The notes under the pieces: model-generated
What the model was told of the DNA's origin: nothing
Databases searched by the model: none
What the model saw: the letters and a program-made list of their open reading frames with translations, nothing else
Made by a program: the position numbers and the translations under genes
In this document: positions 7,615 through 15,351 of the stretch, one piece after another
Position numbering within the stretch: position 1 is the first letter of the stretch
Layout: every line of letters starts with the position of its first letter
Source of the DNA: Candidatus Bathyarchaeota archaeon
Lineage (GTDB): Archaea > Thermoproteota > Bathyarchaeia > TCS64
Assembly (NCBI GenBank): GCA_026014515.1
Contig: JAOZIG010000314.1
Location: forward strand, 1-40,569
Length of the DNA stretch: 40,569 bases
Direction: 5' to 3'

Positions 7615-7691
7615 TGGTGGGACCGCCCGGATTCGAACCGGGGATCTCGCGGACCCGAACCGCGAATCGTACCAAGCTTGACCACGGTCCC
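7615..7691 (-). tRNA. tRNA-Pro (anticodon CGG), 3' CCA encoded
   Basis: Read on the minus strand: acceptor stem GGGACCG pairs with CGGTCCC. The anticodon stem is CGCGG/CCGCG around loop TTCGGGT, giving anticodon CGG. The T arm is CCCGG-TTCGAAT-CCGGG. The discriminator is A at 7618 and CCA follows at 7617-7615. The D arm contains the AGCTTGGTA loop. No intron is visible. Confidence 0.93.
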
Positions 7692-7750
7692 AAAGCGTAT
7701 TCCACCGTGGTTCGCTGGTTTAAAAAAGGTTCCTAAAGGGAGAAGATGTG

Positions 7751-8800
7751 TTAGGCTTCGCGTACTGCGTCCTTTACCATCATGTTTAGGACGGTCTCGG
7801 CGATGTCTGCTCCGTATTCAGCTGTTCTGAGTATGCTCTCTACGATCAATCTGAGGGCAGGTACTTCTTCTGGTGGCGCATGTTTGATGATGAGGTGTAG
7901 CATCTCGGCTTCCATGTTTCGTGTTCTTTGAGCCATATCCAGAACTGCGTCGGCTTCCTTGTAGCTCTCATCAAATACTGCGTCCATAGCGTTCTCGAAT
8001 ATCTCTAACGCGAAATCACTGAGCTTCGTAAGCTCGGCTAGTAGTTCTTGGTCTACGATGCTTAGGGTTAGTTCGAGTCTGTTGTGGGCGATGTTTACGG
8101 CGTGGTCTGCCATACGTTCAACTGATTTTGTGATCAATCTGTATCCTAGGCACTCGCGTGGACTCTTCAAGCCACTCTCTTTGAGTATGTGTCCATCTAC
8201 GACTGCGACTTTCAGTAATCGTATTATGTAGAGGTTGAAGCGGTCAACCTCATCATCCATGGCTACTATCTCACGTGCCAGATTCACATCATCTGTGCCA
8301 AGGGCAATAATTGCGTCCCTGTGCATGCTTGCAGCTATAACACTCATACGCCTCAATGCATCCTTAACGCTGAGTTCAGCGTAGCTTAGCAATACCTGTA
8401 ATGTGAGGTCTTGTGGAAGATCAGCGAGTATCTCTGTTCCTACTAGCTTCTTTCTTGTGAAGTCTTTTACACTAAATCGTTGGCTGCTGTCCAGTCTCTG
8501 CTGTGTGCTTCTAAGCTGAATAAGGTTGTACCCCATGAGATATGCTGAGACTACTCTCCGCACAATGCTTTCTGGTGTATCCTCGGGGGTGGGATTGATG
8601 ATTACTTTTCTCTGGGTATCTGTGGTGTCTGCGCCTTCAGGAGTCAGACATAATGTGAGGTCGTCTTTCTGTGTTATTCTGACGACGCTGCCTCTTTGAA
8701 GCCCCATTTGCTCTACCCAAGATTTTGGTAGTGATATTATGAATGTTGAGCCTCCTGTTACCTGTACTTTTCTTAGCTCTTCACCAGGACTTGATGACAA
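7751..8800 (-). CDS. AbrB-PhoU fusion phosphate regulator
   Basis: 349-residue protein with an N-terminal SpoVT/AbrB-type DNA-binding domain (about residues 8-55: RKVQVTGGSTFIISLPKSW, then LQRGSVV) followed by two PhoU-like three-helix units (about 120-220 and 230-335). The latter carry the E/D-rich metal-contact pattern (AREIVAMDDEVDR, and SVERMADHAVNIA). Such fusions are the archaeal form of phosphate regulator: PhoU senses the Pst transporter state and AbrB supplies DNA binding. It is transcribed away from pstS, sharing a 189-base AT-rich region, so it is the likely regulator of the adjacent operon and possibly of itself. A second stand-alone PhoU lies at the end of that operon. The role is well supported by context; the exact operator is inferred. 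Confidence 0.87.
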   Translation of the reverse strand: MSSSPGEELRKVQVTGGSTFIISLPKSWVEQMGLQRGSVVRITQKDDLTLCLTPEGADTTDTQRKVIINPTPEDTPESIVRRVVSAYLMGYNLIQLRSTQQRLDSSQRFSVKDFTRKKLVGTEILADLPQDLTLQVLLSYAELSVKDALRRMSVIAASMHRDAIIALGTDDVNLAREIVAMDDEVDRFNLYIIRLLKVAVVDGHILKESGLKSPRECLGYRLITKSVERMADHAVNIAHNRLELTLSIVDQELLAELTKLSDFALEIFENAMDAVFDESYKEADAVLDMAQRTRNMEAEMLHLIIKHAPPEEVPALRLIVESILRTAEYGADIAETVLNMMVKDAVREA

Positions 8801-8989
8801 TGTAAATTACCTGCTCCCCATAGTCCGTTAGATGTAAATATATTTATCGTAAAAATATTAGAAAAAAGCCGTGTTTCTATATATTATATAGTATTATTGT
8901 GTTTATATATGTTTTAATATCTTCTGTATATTATATAAGAAATCTATTTATTAAGTAACCCGCCCATAGGCGCCTTAGAGGAAAAAACA
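8801..8989. promoter_or_regulatory. Divergent AT-rich control region of the phosphate locus with a repeated palindromic motif
   Basis: This gap serves both the AbrB-PhoU gene (-) and pstS (+). Two similar copies of a TATATTATATA-centred motif lie at about 8876-8895 (TCTATATATTATATAGTA) and 8923-8941 (TCTGTATATTATATAAGA), 46-47 bases apart; the first is nearly self-complementary. They are candidate operators for the AbrB domain, though the second overlaps a plausible pstS TATA box. An RBS-like AGAGGA at about 8977-8982 precedes the pstS ATG. Confidence 0.5.
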
Positions 8990-9943
8990 ATGAGTAACAA
9001 TCAAAATCAACTCTACATCTACACCGCGGTTGCGCTAGTAATCGGCTTAATCATAGGATACGTAGCAGCAGGAGCCATGAGTGGCCCCGTAGGAGACGAG
9101 GAGCTACTATCCCAGATAAGTGACCTTGAAGCACAAATCGATGACCTTGAGGCAGAAATAGCCGAATTAGGCGGAGAAACCACGCTATCAGGTGACTTGT
9201 TCATCTCAGGAAGCTCAACCGTCTTTCCAATCGCAGACCTTGCAGCAGAAGATTTCCAGAACATATATCCAGATGTCAACGTTCAGGTTGAAGGACCTGG
9301 TTCAGGTACTGGAGTTGCTAAGGCAAGTGATGGTACTGCAGACATTGGTATGGCTTCAAGAAACGTGAAAGCATCAGAGCTACTAAACGCGCCTACCTTA
9401 ATCACCTATGGTGTTGCAAAGGACAGCGTTTCAATAGTTATCAACCCAAGCAACTCACTTGCAGCAACACTGGATTTAACAACAGAACAGGTAAGTAAGA
9501 TTTTCAAAGGCGAGATCACAAACTGGAGTGAGCTAGGCGGAGACAACCACAAGATAAACGTTTACAGCCGTGAGGAGGGCTCAGGAACAAGAGCTACATT
9601 CATGGAGTTCACAGATATCGAGGAAGGCGAGTTCGCAGCAGATTCATCAGTCCAGCAGGGTAACTCAGCCATGAGAGCGGCGGTAGCAGGTGACCCATAT
9701 GGTATCGCATACATCTCACTGGGATACGTTGATTCAACAGTAGTTCCAGCAAAGATTGATGGTACGGAGGGTACAGTAGAGAATGTGCTTGCAGGTACAT
9801 ACCCATTCCAGCGAATTCTCTGGATGTTCACAAATGGCGCACCTAGTAATCTAGCTCAAGCATATCTTGACTACGTTATGAGCCCAGAGGGTCAACAGAT
9901 CGTAGAAGAAGAAGGCTTCATAGCCATATACCCAACTAACTAA
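8990..9943 (+). CDS. pstS: Phosphate ABC transporter substrate-binding protein PstS (membrane-anchored)
   Basis: 317-residue extracytoplasmic phosphate receptor. An N-terminal membrane span (about residues 9-30, LYIYTAVALVIGLIIGYVAA) serves as signal/anchor. It is followed by a short coiled coil at about 36-60 (LLSQISDLEAQIDDLEAEIAEL), which looks like a stalk. The PstS domain then begins with the phosphate-binding SGSSTVFPI, GPGSGTGVAKASDGTADIGMASR and REEGSGTRATF. No lipobox cysteine is visible, so attachment is by the uncleaved span. It is the first gene of the pst operon; a 174-base gap with a stem-loop separates it from pstC, which would allow pstS to be made in excess. Confidence 0.94.
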   Translation: MSNNQNQLYIYTAVALVIGLIIGYVAAGAMSGPVGDEELLSQISDLEAQIDDLEAEIAELGGETTLSGDLFISGSSTVFPIADLAAEDFQNIYPDVNVQVEGPGSGTGVAKASDGTADIGMASRNVKASELLNAPTLITYGVAKDSVSIVINPSNSLAATLDLTTEQVSKIFKGEITNWSELGGDNHKINVYSREEGSGTRATFMEFTDIEEGEFAADSSVQQGNSAMRAAVAGDPYGIAYISLGYVDSTVVPAKIDGTEGTVENVLAGTYPFQRILWMFTNGAPSNLAQAYLDYVMSPEGQQIVEEEGFIAIYPTN

Positions 9944-10117
9944 ACTTCTTTTTTCATATATTTATATGATTTAAGAGGTTTATATCCCACCTCAAACATA
10001 AACTATATAGATGTTTATAGGTTATTTCGCAAATATAGTATATTTAGGAAAGATATATTACCCGTTCATTGTTCATAGCCACCAAATAGAAGACAAATTT
10101 AGGCAAGAGGTGAAAAA
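9944..10117 (+). promoter_or_regulatory. pstS-pstC intergenic region with stem-loops and a possible internal promoter
   Basis: An AT-rich gap inside the operon. CATATA-TT-TATATG at about 9956-9969 and GAGGT-(9 bases)-ACCTC at 9975-9993 can fold. Downstream there are several TATA-like strings (ACTATATAG, ATAGTATATTTAGG, AGATATATTA) that resemble the motifs in front of pstS. The region could stop or process part of the pstS transcript and also carry a second Pho-responsive promoter for pstCAB. An RBS (GAGGTGA) precedes the GTG of pstC. Confidence 0.45.
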
Positions 10118-10966
10118 GTGGACAGAGAAGACATAATAGAAAAGCTATTGCTTGTTTGCGCTTCGGCTTCAACTATTGTAATATTTCTAATTGTCTATTA
10201 TTTGTTCAAGAACGGAGTCCATGTATTAAGCTGGGATTTCGTATTCGGGATGACCTATAACCCCGGAACAGACCAATTTGGTATATTCCCCATAATAGTA
10301 ACCAACTTTACAACAGCTTTCTACTCACTACTAATAGCAACAATCATCGGATTACCTACAGCGATCTTCCTATCCGAATACTCTCCTTTCTGGTTGAGAA
10401 ACATCATCAAGCCATTGATAGAGGTGATCGTGGGTATTCCCTCAGTTGTTATAGGTTTCTGGGGACTTATCGTACTGGTACCAATAATCAGAAACGTGTT
10501 CCCAACGACACAGGGACAATCAATGCTAACAGGCTCAATCGTCCTCGCGTTCATGACCCTGCCAACACTAATATCACTTTCAGAAGACAGCCTAAGAGCA
10601 GTACCAAGAGCCTACAGAGAAGCAAGTCTAGCATTAGGCGCTACTCGTTGGCAAACAATCACCAAGGTAATACTACCAAGCGCATCCAGTGGGATACGCG
10701 CCGCGATGGTACTAGCCATGGGAAGGGCTGTAGGGGAAACCATGGCAGCCTTGATGGTAATAGGAAACCCCTACATTCCATGGATAACAGTGAACCCGCT
10801 TGAGATCGTAAGAACCCTCCCCACAACGATCGCTCTTGAGTTCGGATACGTAGAGTTCTACTCTACACACTATTACGCGTTATTTGGAATGGGTTTGATC
10901 CTTTTCATCAGTGTTTTCTTCATGAATCTAGTAGCCACATATTTCTCAGGGAGGCATAAGCTGTGA
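10118..10966 (+). CDS. pstC: Phosphate ABC transporter permease PstC
   Basis: 282-residue integral membrane subunit of the Pst importer with about six spans. The cytoplasmic EAA loop that docks to PstB is clear (YREASLALGATRWQTI, about residues 167-182), as is the GRAVGETMAALMVIGN segment typical of PstC. The GTG start at 10118 is supported by the strong RBS GAGGTGA seven bases upstream. Its 3' end overlaps the pstA GTG by four bases, showing translational coupling. Confidence 0.93.
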   Translation: MDREDIIEKLLLVCASASTIVIFLIVYYLFKNGVHVLSWDFVFGMTYNPGTDQFGIFPIIVTNFTTAFYSLLIATIIGLPTAIFLSEYSPFWLRNIIKPLIEVIVGIPSVVIGFWGLIVLVPIIRNVFPTTQGQSMLTGSIVLAFMTLPTLISLSEDSLRAVPRAYREASLALGATRWQTITKVILPSASSGIRAAMVLAMGRAVGETMAALMVIGNPYIPWITVNPLEIVRTLPTTIALEFGYVEFYSTHYYALFGMGLILFISVFFMNLVATYFSGRHKL

Positions 10967-11829
10967 ATCCGGTACAGAAGGAAAAAATGATACTTGGTTT
11001 GATGTACGTAGCAGTCTTCCTTAGCATCATAATGCTACCCATCATCATACTCTGGGTTACTACAAATGGGATAGGAGAACTCAACTGGACCTTCCTAACC
11101 GGAACACCGTCTTTCTCCACATCAGAGTCAAGACTAGCCACTCACGGAGTATTCCCCCAGATAATAGGCTCATTCTACCTAGTCGCAGGAAGCACGCTGC
11201 TTGGAACACCAGTGGGCGTATTATCTGCCATATACCTCACAGAGTACGCGGCTCCAAACATAATCACAAAAACAATCCGGTTCTTTACCGAGACGCTTGC
11301 AGGTATTCCCAGCATCGTAATTGGGTTATTTGGAATGGAGTTATTGGTTTATCGTCTCGGGTTCCAAACATCACTACTATCTGGTGTAGTATCACTGAGC
11401 TTAATGACGCTGCCTTTCGTTATCAGGGCATCAGAGGAAGCAATCAAAGTAGTACCAAACGAGTACAGGGAAGCTAGTCTAGCCATGGGGGCATCAAAAT
11501 GGCAAACCATACTCAAGGTAGTTATCCCAGCCGCGTTACCGGGAATATTAACAGGAGTACTGCTTGGAATGGGGAGAGCAATAGGAGAAACAGCGGTACT
11601 TATTCTTACAACAGGTGGTGGAATGAGTAGAAAGGTGCCGACACGCTTGACTTCACCTGTAGGCAGTTTACCCATCTACATTTATTTGATAGCTAAAGAG
11701 ACAGTGCATCAGGACTTGTTGAACAGGGGATACGCGGCAAGCCTCGTCTTATTAATAATATTCTTCTCGATGAGCGTCTCGGCTTTACTGATACGAAATC
11801 ATTATTTGAGGAAATTAGGAAATGAATAA
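10963..11829 (+). CDS. pstA: Phosphate ABC transporter permease PstA
   Basis: 288-residue partner of PstC in the membrane channel. It has the EAA loop (YREASLAMGASKWQTI) and the following GRAIGETAVLILTTGG typical of PstA, with about six membrane spans. The start is a GTG overlapping the pstC stop (GTGA). The 3' end overlaps pstB by eight bases. PstC and PstA are similar in the EAA region but differ elsewhere, as in all Pst systems. Confidence 0.93.
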   Translation: MNPVQKEKMILGLMYVAVFLSIIMLPIIILWVTTNGIGELNWTFLTGTPSFSTSESRLATHGVFPQIIGSFYLVAGSTLLGTPVGVLSAIYLTEYAAPNIITKTIRFFTETLAGIPSIVIGLFGMELLVYRLGFQTSLLSGVVSLSLMTLPFVIRASEEAIKVVPNEYREASLAMGASKWQTILKVVIPAALPGILTGVLLGMGRAIGETAVLILTTGGGMSRKVPTRLTSPVGSLPIYIYLIAKETVHQDLLNRGYAASLVLLIIFFSMSVSALLIRNHYLRKLGNE

Positions 11830-12631
11830 CACTTACATGATTGACGAAGAGGTCTCAGGCTTCATACCATCAATGGCAGAAGACAAGATCGCCTTTAAGG
11901 ACTTCAACCTCTGGTACGGGGACAACCACGTACTAAAAGACATCAACATATCCATCAAAAACAACATAGTAACCGCCTTCATGGGACCCAGCGGCTGCGG
12001 AAAAAGCACCCTACTACGAAGCATCGATAGAATGAACGATATTATTCCAATATGTAGAACTGAGGGCGCGGTCCATCTTGATGGAAGAAATATCTACGAG
12101 CCAGACGAAGACGTCTACGAGTTAAGAAAAAGAGTCGGCATGGTCTTCCAGAAACCTAACCCATTTCCCATGAGTATTTATGACAACATCGCCTATGGAC
12201 CTAAGCTCCATAAACTGGCAAATGGAGACGAGTTAGACAAGATAGTAGAAGAAAGCCTCAAAGGTGCAGCCCTCTGGGACGAGGTGAAAGATCGGCTCCA
12301 TGATTCCGCCTTCGGATTAAGTGGTGGACAACAACAACGTCTCTGTATTGCACGTGCTTTAAGCATCAATCCTGAGATTATATTGATGGATGAGCCCTGT
12401 AGCGCCTTAGACCCAATAGCAACCATGAAAATCGAGGCATTAATGCGGGAACTAAAGGAGAATTATACGGTGGTTCTCGTTACTCATAACCTACAACAAG
12501 CAGCAAGGGTCAGTGAGATGACTGCGTTCATGTACATTGGGGAGGTTGTCGAGTTTGGCGCAACACGAGCCCTTTTTGAAAACCCTCAAAATGAGTTGAC
12601 GGAGAACTATATTACAGGAAAATTCGGGTGA
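11822..12631 (+). CDS. pstB: Phosphate ABC transporter ATP-binding protein PstB
   Basis: 269-residue ATPase of the Pst importer. Walker A is GPSGCGKST (residues 55-63) and the Q-loop and Pst-type signature is VFQKPNPFPMSIYDN. The ABC signature is LSGGQQQRLCIARAL, Walker B is ILMDEPCSALDP and the H-loop is VTHN. The ATG at 11822 overlaps the pstA end. An N-terminal extension of about 20 residues (MNNTYMIDEEVSGFIPSMAE) precedes the usual start of the nucleotide-binding domain; a later start is possible but no good RBS is seen for one. Confidence 0.95.
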   Translation: MNNTYMIDEEVSGFIPSMAEDKIAFKDFNLWYGDNHVLKDINISIKNNIVTAFMGPSGCGKSTLLRSIDRMNDIIPICRTEGAVHLDGRNIYEPDEDVYELRKRVGMVFQKPNPFPMSIYDNIAYGPKLHKLANGDELDKIVEESLKGAALWDEVKDRLHDSAFGLSGGQQQRLCIARALSINPEIILMDEPCSALDPIATMKIEALMRELKENYTVVLVTHNLQQAARVSEMTAFMYIGEVVEFGATRALFENPQNELTENYITGKFG

Positions 12632-12636
12632 TAAGG

Positions 12637-13278
12637 ATGAGAAGACCACTTGACCTTGGGTTGGAACAGATACAGCATCTACTTGTGAAGATGGGAAACC
12701 TAGCAATACAGAGCCTGGACCTTGCCTTGAAAGGCTTCTTCGAGGACGAGGACGTATATATTCAGCTACGAGCGTGGAGCAACACAATATTATTGCTTAG
12801 CGAGGAAGTTGAAGACCGAGCAACAGAGCTTATGGCACTTCATCAACCCATGGCAGGAGACCTACGCACATTAAAAGCATACATCAAGGTAGCCTACGAC
12901 ATCGAACGCTATGGAAGATACTCGATGGACATCAGTGAGATCAAGTCTCAGCTTGGAGAATGGGATATAATACCAAACGGTGAAGGCTACGAGTTCAAAG
13001 AGCTTGGTAAGAAGGTCCAGAAATGTCTCAGTATGAGCGTCAAATATCTTGAAACCATGGATAAGGATGCTATCTTTGAGTTAGGGCAAATCGAGACCGA
13101 GGCTGATGAGTTATACAGGAAAAACCTTCAGCTACTCTGGGAAAGCGAGTTATCTACCAAGACCATCATGGCTTACACATTGACTATCAGATACCTTGAA
13201 CGGATTGCTGACCATAGTAGCTACATCAGTGAGTCTATCTACTACGCGATAACAGGTAGAAGAGTCTCTCTAAGATGA
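12637..13278 (+). CDS. phoU: PhoU phosphate signalling protein
   Basis: 213-residue two-unit PhoU protein that reports the activity of the Pst transporter and dampens it. The helical repeats carry the family pattern (ATELMALHQPMAGDLRTLKAYIKV with DIERYGRYS, and TIRYLERIADHSSYI). I chose the ATG at 12637 because the sequence GGGTGAT at 12625-12631, which is also the end of pstB, sits at RBS distance from it; a GTG at 12628 would add three residues. The gene is translationally coupled to the phosphoesterase that follows (overlap of four bases). With the AbrB-PhoU fusion at 7751 the locus has two PhoU proteins, one able to bind DNA and one not. Confidence 0.9.
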   Translation: MRRPLDLGLEQIQHLLVKMGNLAIQSLDLALKGFFEDEDVYIQLRAWSNTILLLSEEVEDRATELMALHQPMAGDLRTLKAYIKVAYDIERYGRYSMDISEIKSQLGEWDIIPNGEGYEFKELGKKVQKCLSMSVKYLETMDKDAIFELGQIETEADELYRKNLQLLWESELSTKTIMAYTLTIRYLERIADHSSYISESIYYAITGRRVSLR

Positions 13279-13991
13279 GAATAGCAATATTCTCTGACAT
13301 TCATGGTAACCATGCTGCACTGGTAAACGTTCTCAAAGATATTGATGAACAGAAACCAGACCACGTGTTTTGTCTAGGCGATCTTGTTGGATACGGTCCA
13401 AGACCAAATGAGGTAATAGAAACCATCAGAGAAGCGAAGATACCAACAGTACTGGGCAACTATGATGATGGCGTCGGTTACGAACGGGGTGAATGCGGCT
13501 GCGCTTATGTTACTTACGTTGAGAAGAGGAACGGTCAACGAAGCATTGACTGGACGACGAAACAGGTATCCCCCGAGAACAAGGCTTTTCTCAGAAACCT
13601 CAAGGATAAGATCGAGTTCGAAACAAACGGGTATAGGATATTATTGGTTCATGGAAGCCCGAGACGCATCAATGAGTACCTCTACGAGGACCGCCCTGAA
13701 CGTAGTTTATCACGGATGCTTGAATCAGTGGAAGCGGATGTGGTGGTCTGTGGACATACTCACAAGCCATATCATCGACAGGTGGCAGGTGTTCATCTCA
13801 TCAATGATGGAAGCGTGGGAAAGCCCAAGGATGGCGATCCGCGGGCATGTTATGCCTTGATTACTTTGGATGATGCGGTTTTAGTTGAGTTTAGGCGTGT
13901 GGGGTATCCTGTTGAGTCTGTTGTAGATGAGATAATAGAGGCGGGGCTTCCAGAAGCCTTTGCCGAAGCCTTGAGGACCGCGGGTAAGTAA
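13275..13991 (+). CDS. Calcineurin-like metallophosphoesterase, last gene of the pst operon
   Basis: 238-residue phosphodiesterase. All five metal-site motifs are present: FSDIHGN, GDLVGYGP, GNYDD, LLVHGSP and CGHTHKP. The GNYDD variant (Asp in place of His after GNxD) marks the YfcE/MJ0936-like group. An internal CGC (GECGCAY, about residue 75) is unusual but common in close relatives as far as I recall. The ATG overlaps the phoU stop, so it is co-expressed with phosphate uptake. A role in releasing phosphate from intracellular esters or diesters during starvation is an inference from context. The substrate is unknown. Confidence 0.85.
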   Translation: MRIAIFSDIHGNHAALVNVLKDIDEQKPDHVFCLGDLVGYGPRPNEVIETIREAKIPTVLGNYDDGVGYERGECGCAYVTYVEKRNGQRSIDWTTKQVSPENKAFLRNLKDKIEFETNGYRILLVHGSPRRINEYLYEDRPERSLSRMLESVEADVVVCGHTHKPYHRQVAGVHLINDGSVGKPKDGDPRACYALITLDDAVLVEFRRVGYPVESVVDEIIEAGLPEAFAEALRTAGK

Positions 13992-14026
13992 TTTTGTTTA
14001 AATAAACCCGTTCAGCAACAGACTCA

Positions 14027-14488
14027 ATGTATGATTTAGAAAAACTAGTCAAAGACAGCGAAGAGGTCAAACATTACATAGAGTCCAGCCAAGAGAAAGC
14101 CCCGCAGTTTATGGAGCAATACAATGAATACACGCTGGAACGGGAGATAGTTATGAAAATCAACTGCCACAGCAACAACTACATCATATTCGCCTTCAGC
14201 GCCGAGTGGTGCCCAGACTGCTACCGCAACATACCAGTACTCGCCAAACTACAGGAAGCAACAGGACTAGAAACAAGAATATTTGGTCACCTCATGAGGG
14301 ATGCGAAGAGCCCCAACAAGCGGTGGAGGATACCTCCCAGTCCAGCGGAGGTTGATGAGTTTGACGTGGTCAAGATACCATCAATGTATATTCTCGATAA
14401 ACAGGGACAGAAAGTTGGTGAGATCATTGAAGACCCACCACAGGGAATGAGTCTTGAGGCAGCGATATTGGCTATTCTCGAATCATAA
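14027..14488 (+). CDS. Thioredoxin-like protein
   Basis: 153-residue thioredoxin-fold protein. The active site is WCPDC (C62, C65) in FAFSAEWCPDC, and the cis-proline is in VVKIPSMYIL. The N-terminal 45 residues are helical and precede the fold, which makes the protein longer than plain thioredoxin (about 105). No signal peptide, so cytosolic. A TATA-like TTTAAATAAAC at about 13995-14005 suggests its own short-leader transcript, separate from the pst operon. Partner and target unknown. Confidence 0.83.
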   Translation: MYDLEKLVKDSEEVKHYIESSQEKAPQFMEQYNEYTLEREIVMKINCHSNNYIIFAFSAEWCPDCYRNIPVLAKLQEATGLETRIFGHLMRDAKSPNKRWRIPPSPAEVDEFDVVKIPSMYILDKQGQKVGEIIEDPPQGMSLEAAILAILES

Positions 14489-14521
14489 CGTGTTTTATTC
14501 TAGATTCAATATTAACTGGTT

Positions 14522-15076
14522 ATGCAGCCAGACACAATACTCAGAAAATATACGGATCGCAAAGGAAGAGAAGTAATTCTACGTACACCAAGATGGAGCG
14601 ACCTAGACGACATGCTGGACTTCATCAACAGCCTAGTCGAGGAAGAAGCCATGATCGCGGTAGACACCAAGAAAACGAGAAACGAAGAAATCGAGTGGGT
14701 AGCAACCAACCTCAAAAGACTAGAAAAAGACGAGCATATGTGTGTGGTAGCGGAAGTTGATGGTCACATGGTGGGAAGCACCGAGATTGGACCAAGGTTT
14801 GGACGCCTCAAGCATTATGGTACTCTCGGCATCTCATTGAAGAAGGGTTATCGTGAATCAGGGATTGGTCAGGAGATGATGAAGGAGATCGAGAAACATG
14901 CACCGAGACTGGGAATCGAGTATCTTGCCCTTGAAGTGTTTGGCACCAATGAAAGGGCGATACATGTGTATGAGAAGATGGGATACAAGCAGATTGGCGC
15001 ATACCCTGATGGCATCAAGTACTGTGGAGAATATGTAGATAGCGTATTCATGTACAAGAAGATTAAGAAAAACTAA
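14522..15076 (+). CDS. GNAT-family N-acetyltransferase
   Basis: 184-residue acetyl-CoA-dependent transferase of the GNAT superfamily. It shows the ordered elements: LRTPRWSDLDDMLDFINSL in the N-terminal strand and helix, CVVAEVDGHMVGSTEI, the acetyl-CoA loop around GYRESGIGQEMMKEI (R/Q-x-x-G-x-G/A type) and the C-terminal LEVFGTNERAIHVYEKMGY. The last element is typical of RimI/ribosomal-protein or amino-group acetyltransferases. Substrate unknown. It is 33 bases behind the thioredoxin-like gene and may be co-transcribed. Copy B of the dispersed repeat follows it. Confidence 0.85.
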   Translation: MQPDTILRKYTDRKGREVILRTPRWSDLDDMLDFINSLVEEEAMIAVDTKKTRNEEIEWVATNLKRLEKDEHMCVVAEVDGHMVGSTEIGPRFGRLKHYGTLGISLKKGYRESGIGQEMMKEIEKHAPRLGIEYLALEVFGTNERAIHVYEKMGYKQIGAYPDGIKYCGEYVDSVFMYKKIKKN

Positions 15077-15090
15077 GACCAGACAATACC

Positions 15091-15160
15091 CTATAACAAC
15101 CCGTAACAACTTTTCACACAAGAAAATTTTTTTCCCAAAGTACCCACCAGTAGACACCAC
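15091..15160 (+). repeat. Dispersed intergenic repeat, copy B
   Basis: Same family as 4611-4676 and 18444-18516, direct orientation with copy A. The block TTTCCCAAAGTACCCACCAG followed by TAGACACCA is identical to copy C read on the other strand. It lies 14 bases after the GNAT stop and about 26 bases before the trpS TATA box. With copy C it frames trpS, cupin and M32 carboxypeptidase as an inverted pair. Confidence 0.8.
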
Positions 15161-15185
15161 AAGAAGCTGGACTAGTTACGAATAC

Positions 15186-15351
15186 CTTTTTAAAAACAGG
15201 CGCTGCAAATATTGTGGGATAGGGAATGAGAGTGTATCACTCGGACTGGACACGCTCCTCCTAATGGAGGAAACAACTTCTAACAACCCTAGCCAACACG
15301 CCAGCACCAATAATACCCAAATAGTGCTGACCATAAAGGACGGATACAACA
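15186..15351 (+). promoter_or_regulatory. trpS promoter and long structured 5' leader
   Basis: CTTTTTAAAAA at about 15186-15196 is a good TATA box, which puts the start of transcription near 15217-15222 and leaves a leader of about 130 bases, unusually long for archaea. Two stem-loops can form: TCCTCC-TAAT-GGAGGA at 15256-15271 and CAGCAC-(16 bases)-GTGCTG at 15302-15329, the second ending about 22 bases before the ATG. A 12-codon frame with one Trp codon lies at 15226-15264. Confidence 0.45.

Noticed and set aside
15226..15264. Twelve-codon frame in the trpS leader, possible Trp attenuation peptide
   Set aside because: It contains a single Trp codon and no good RBS, and attenuation of this type is not established in archaea; not called as a gene.
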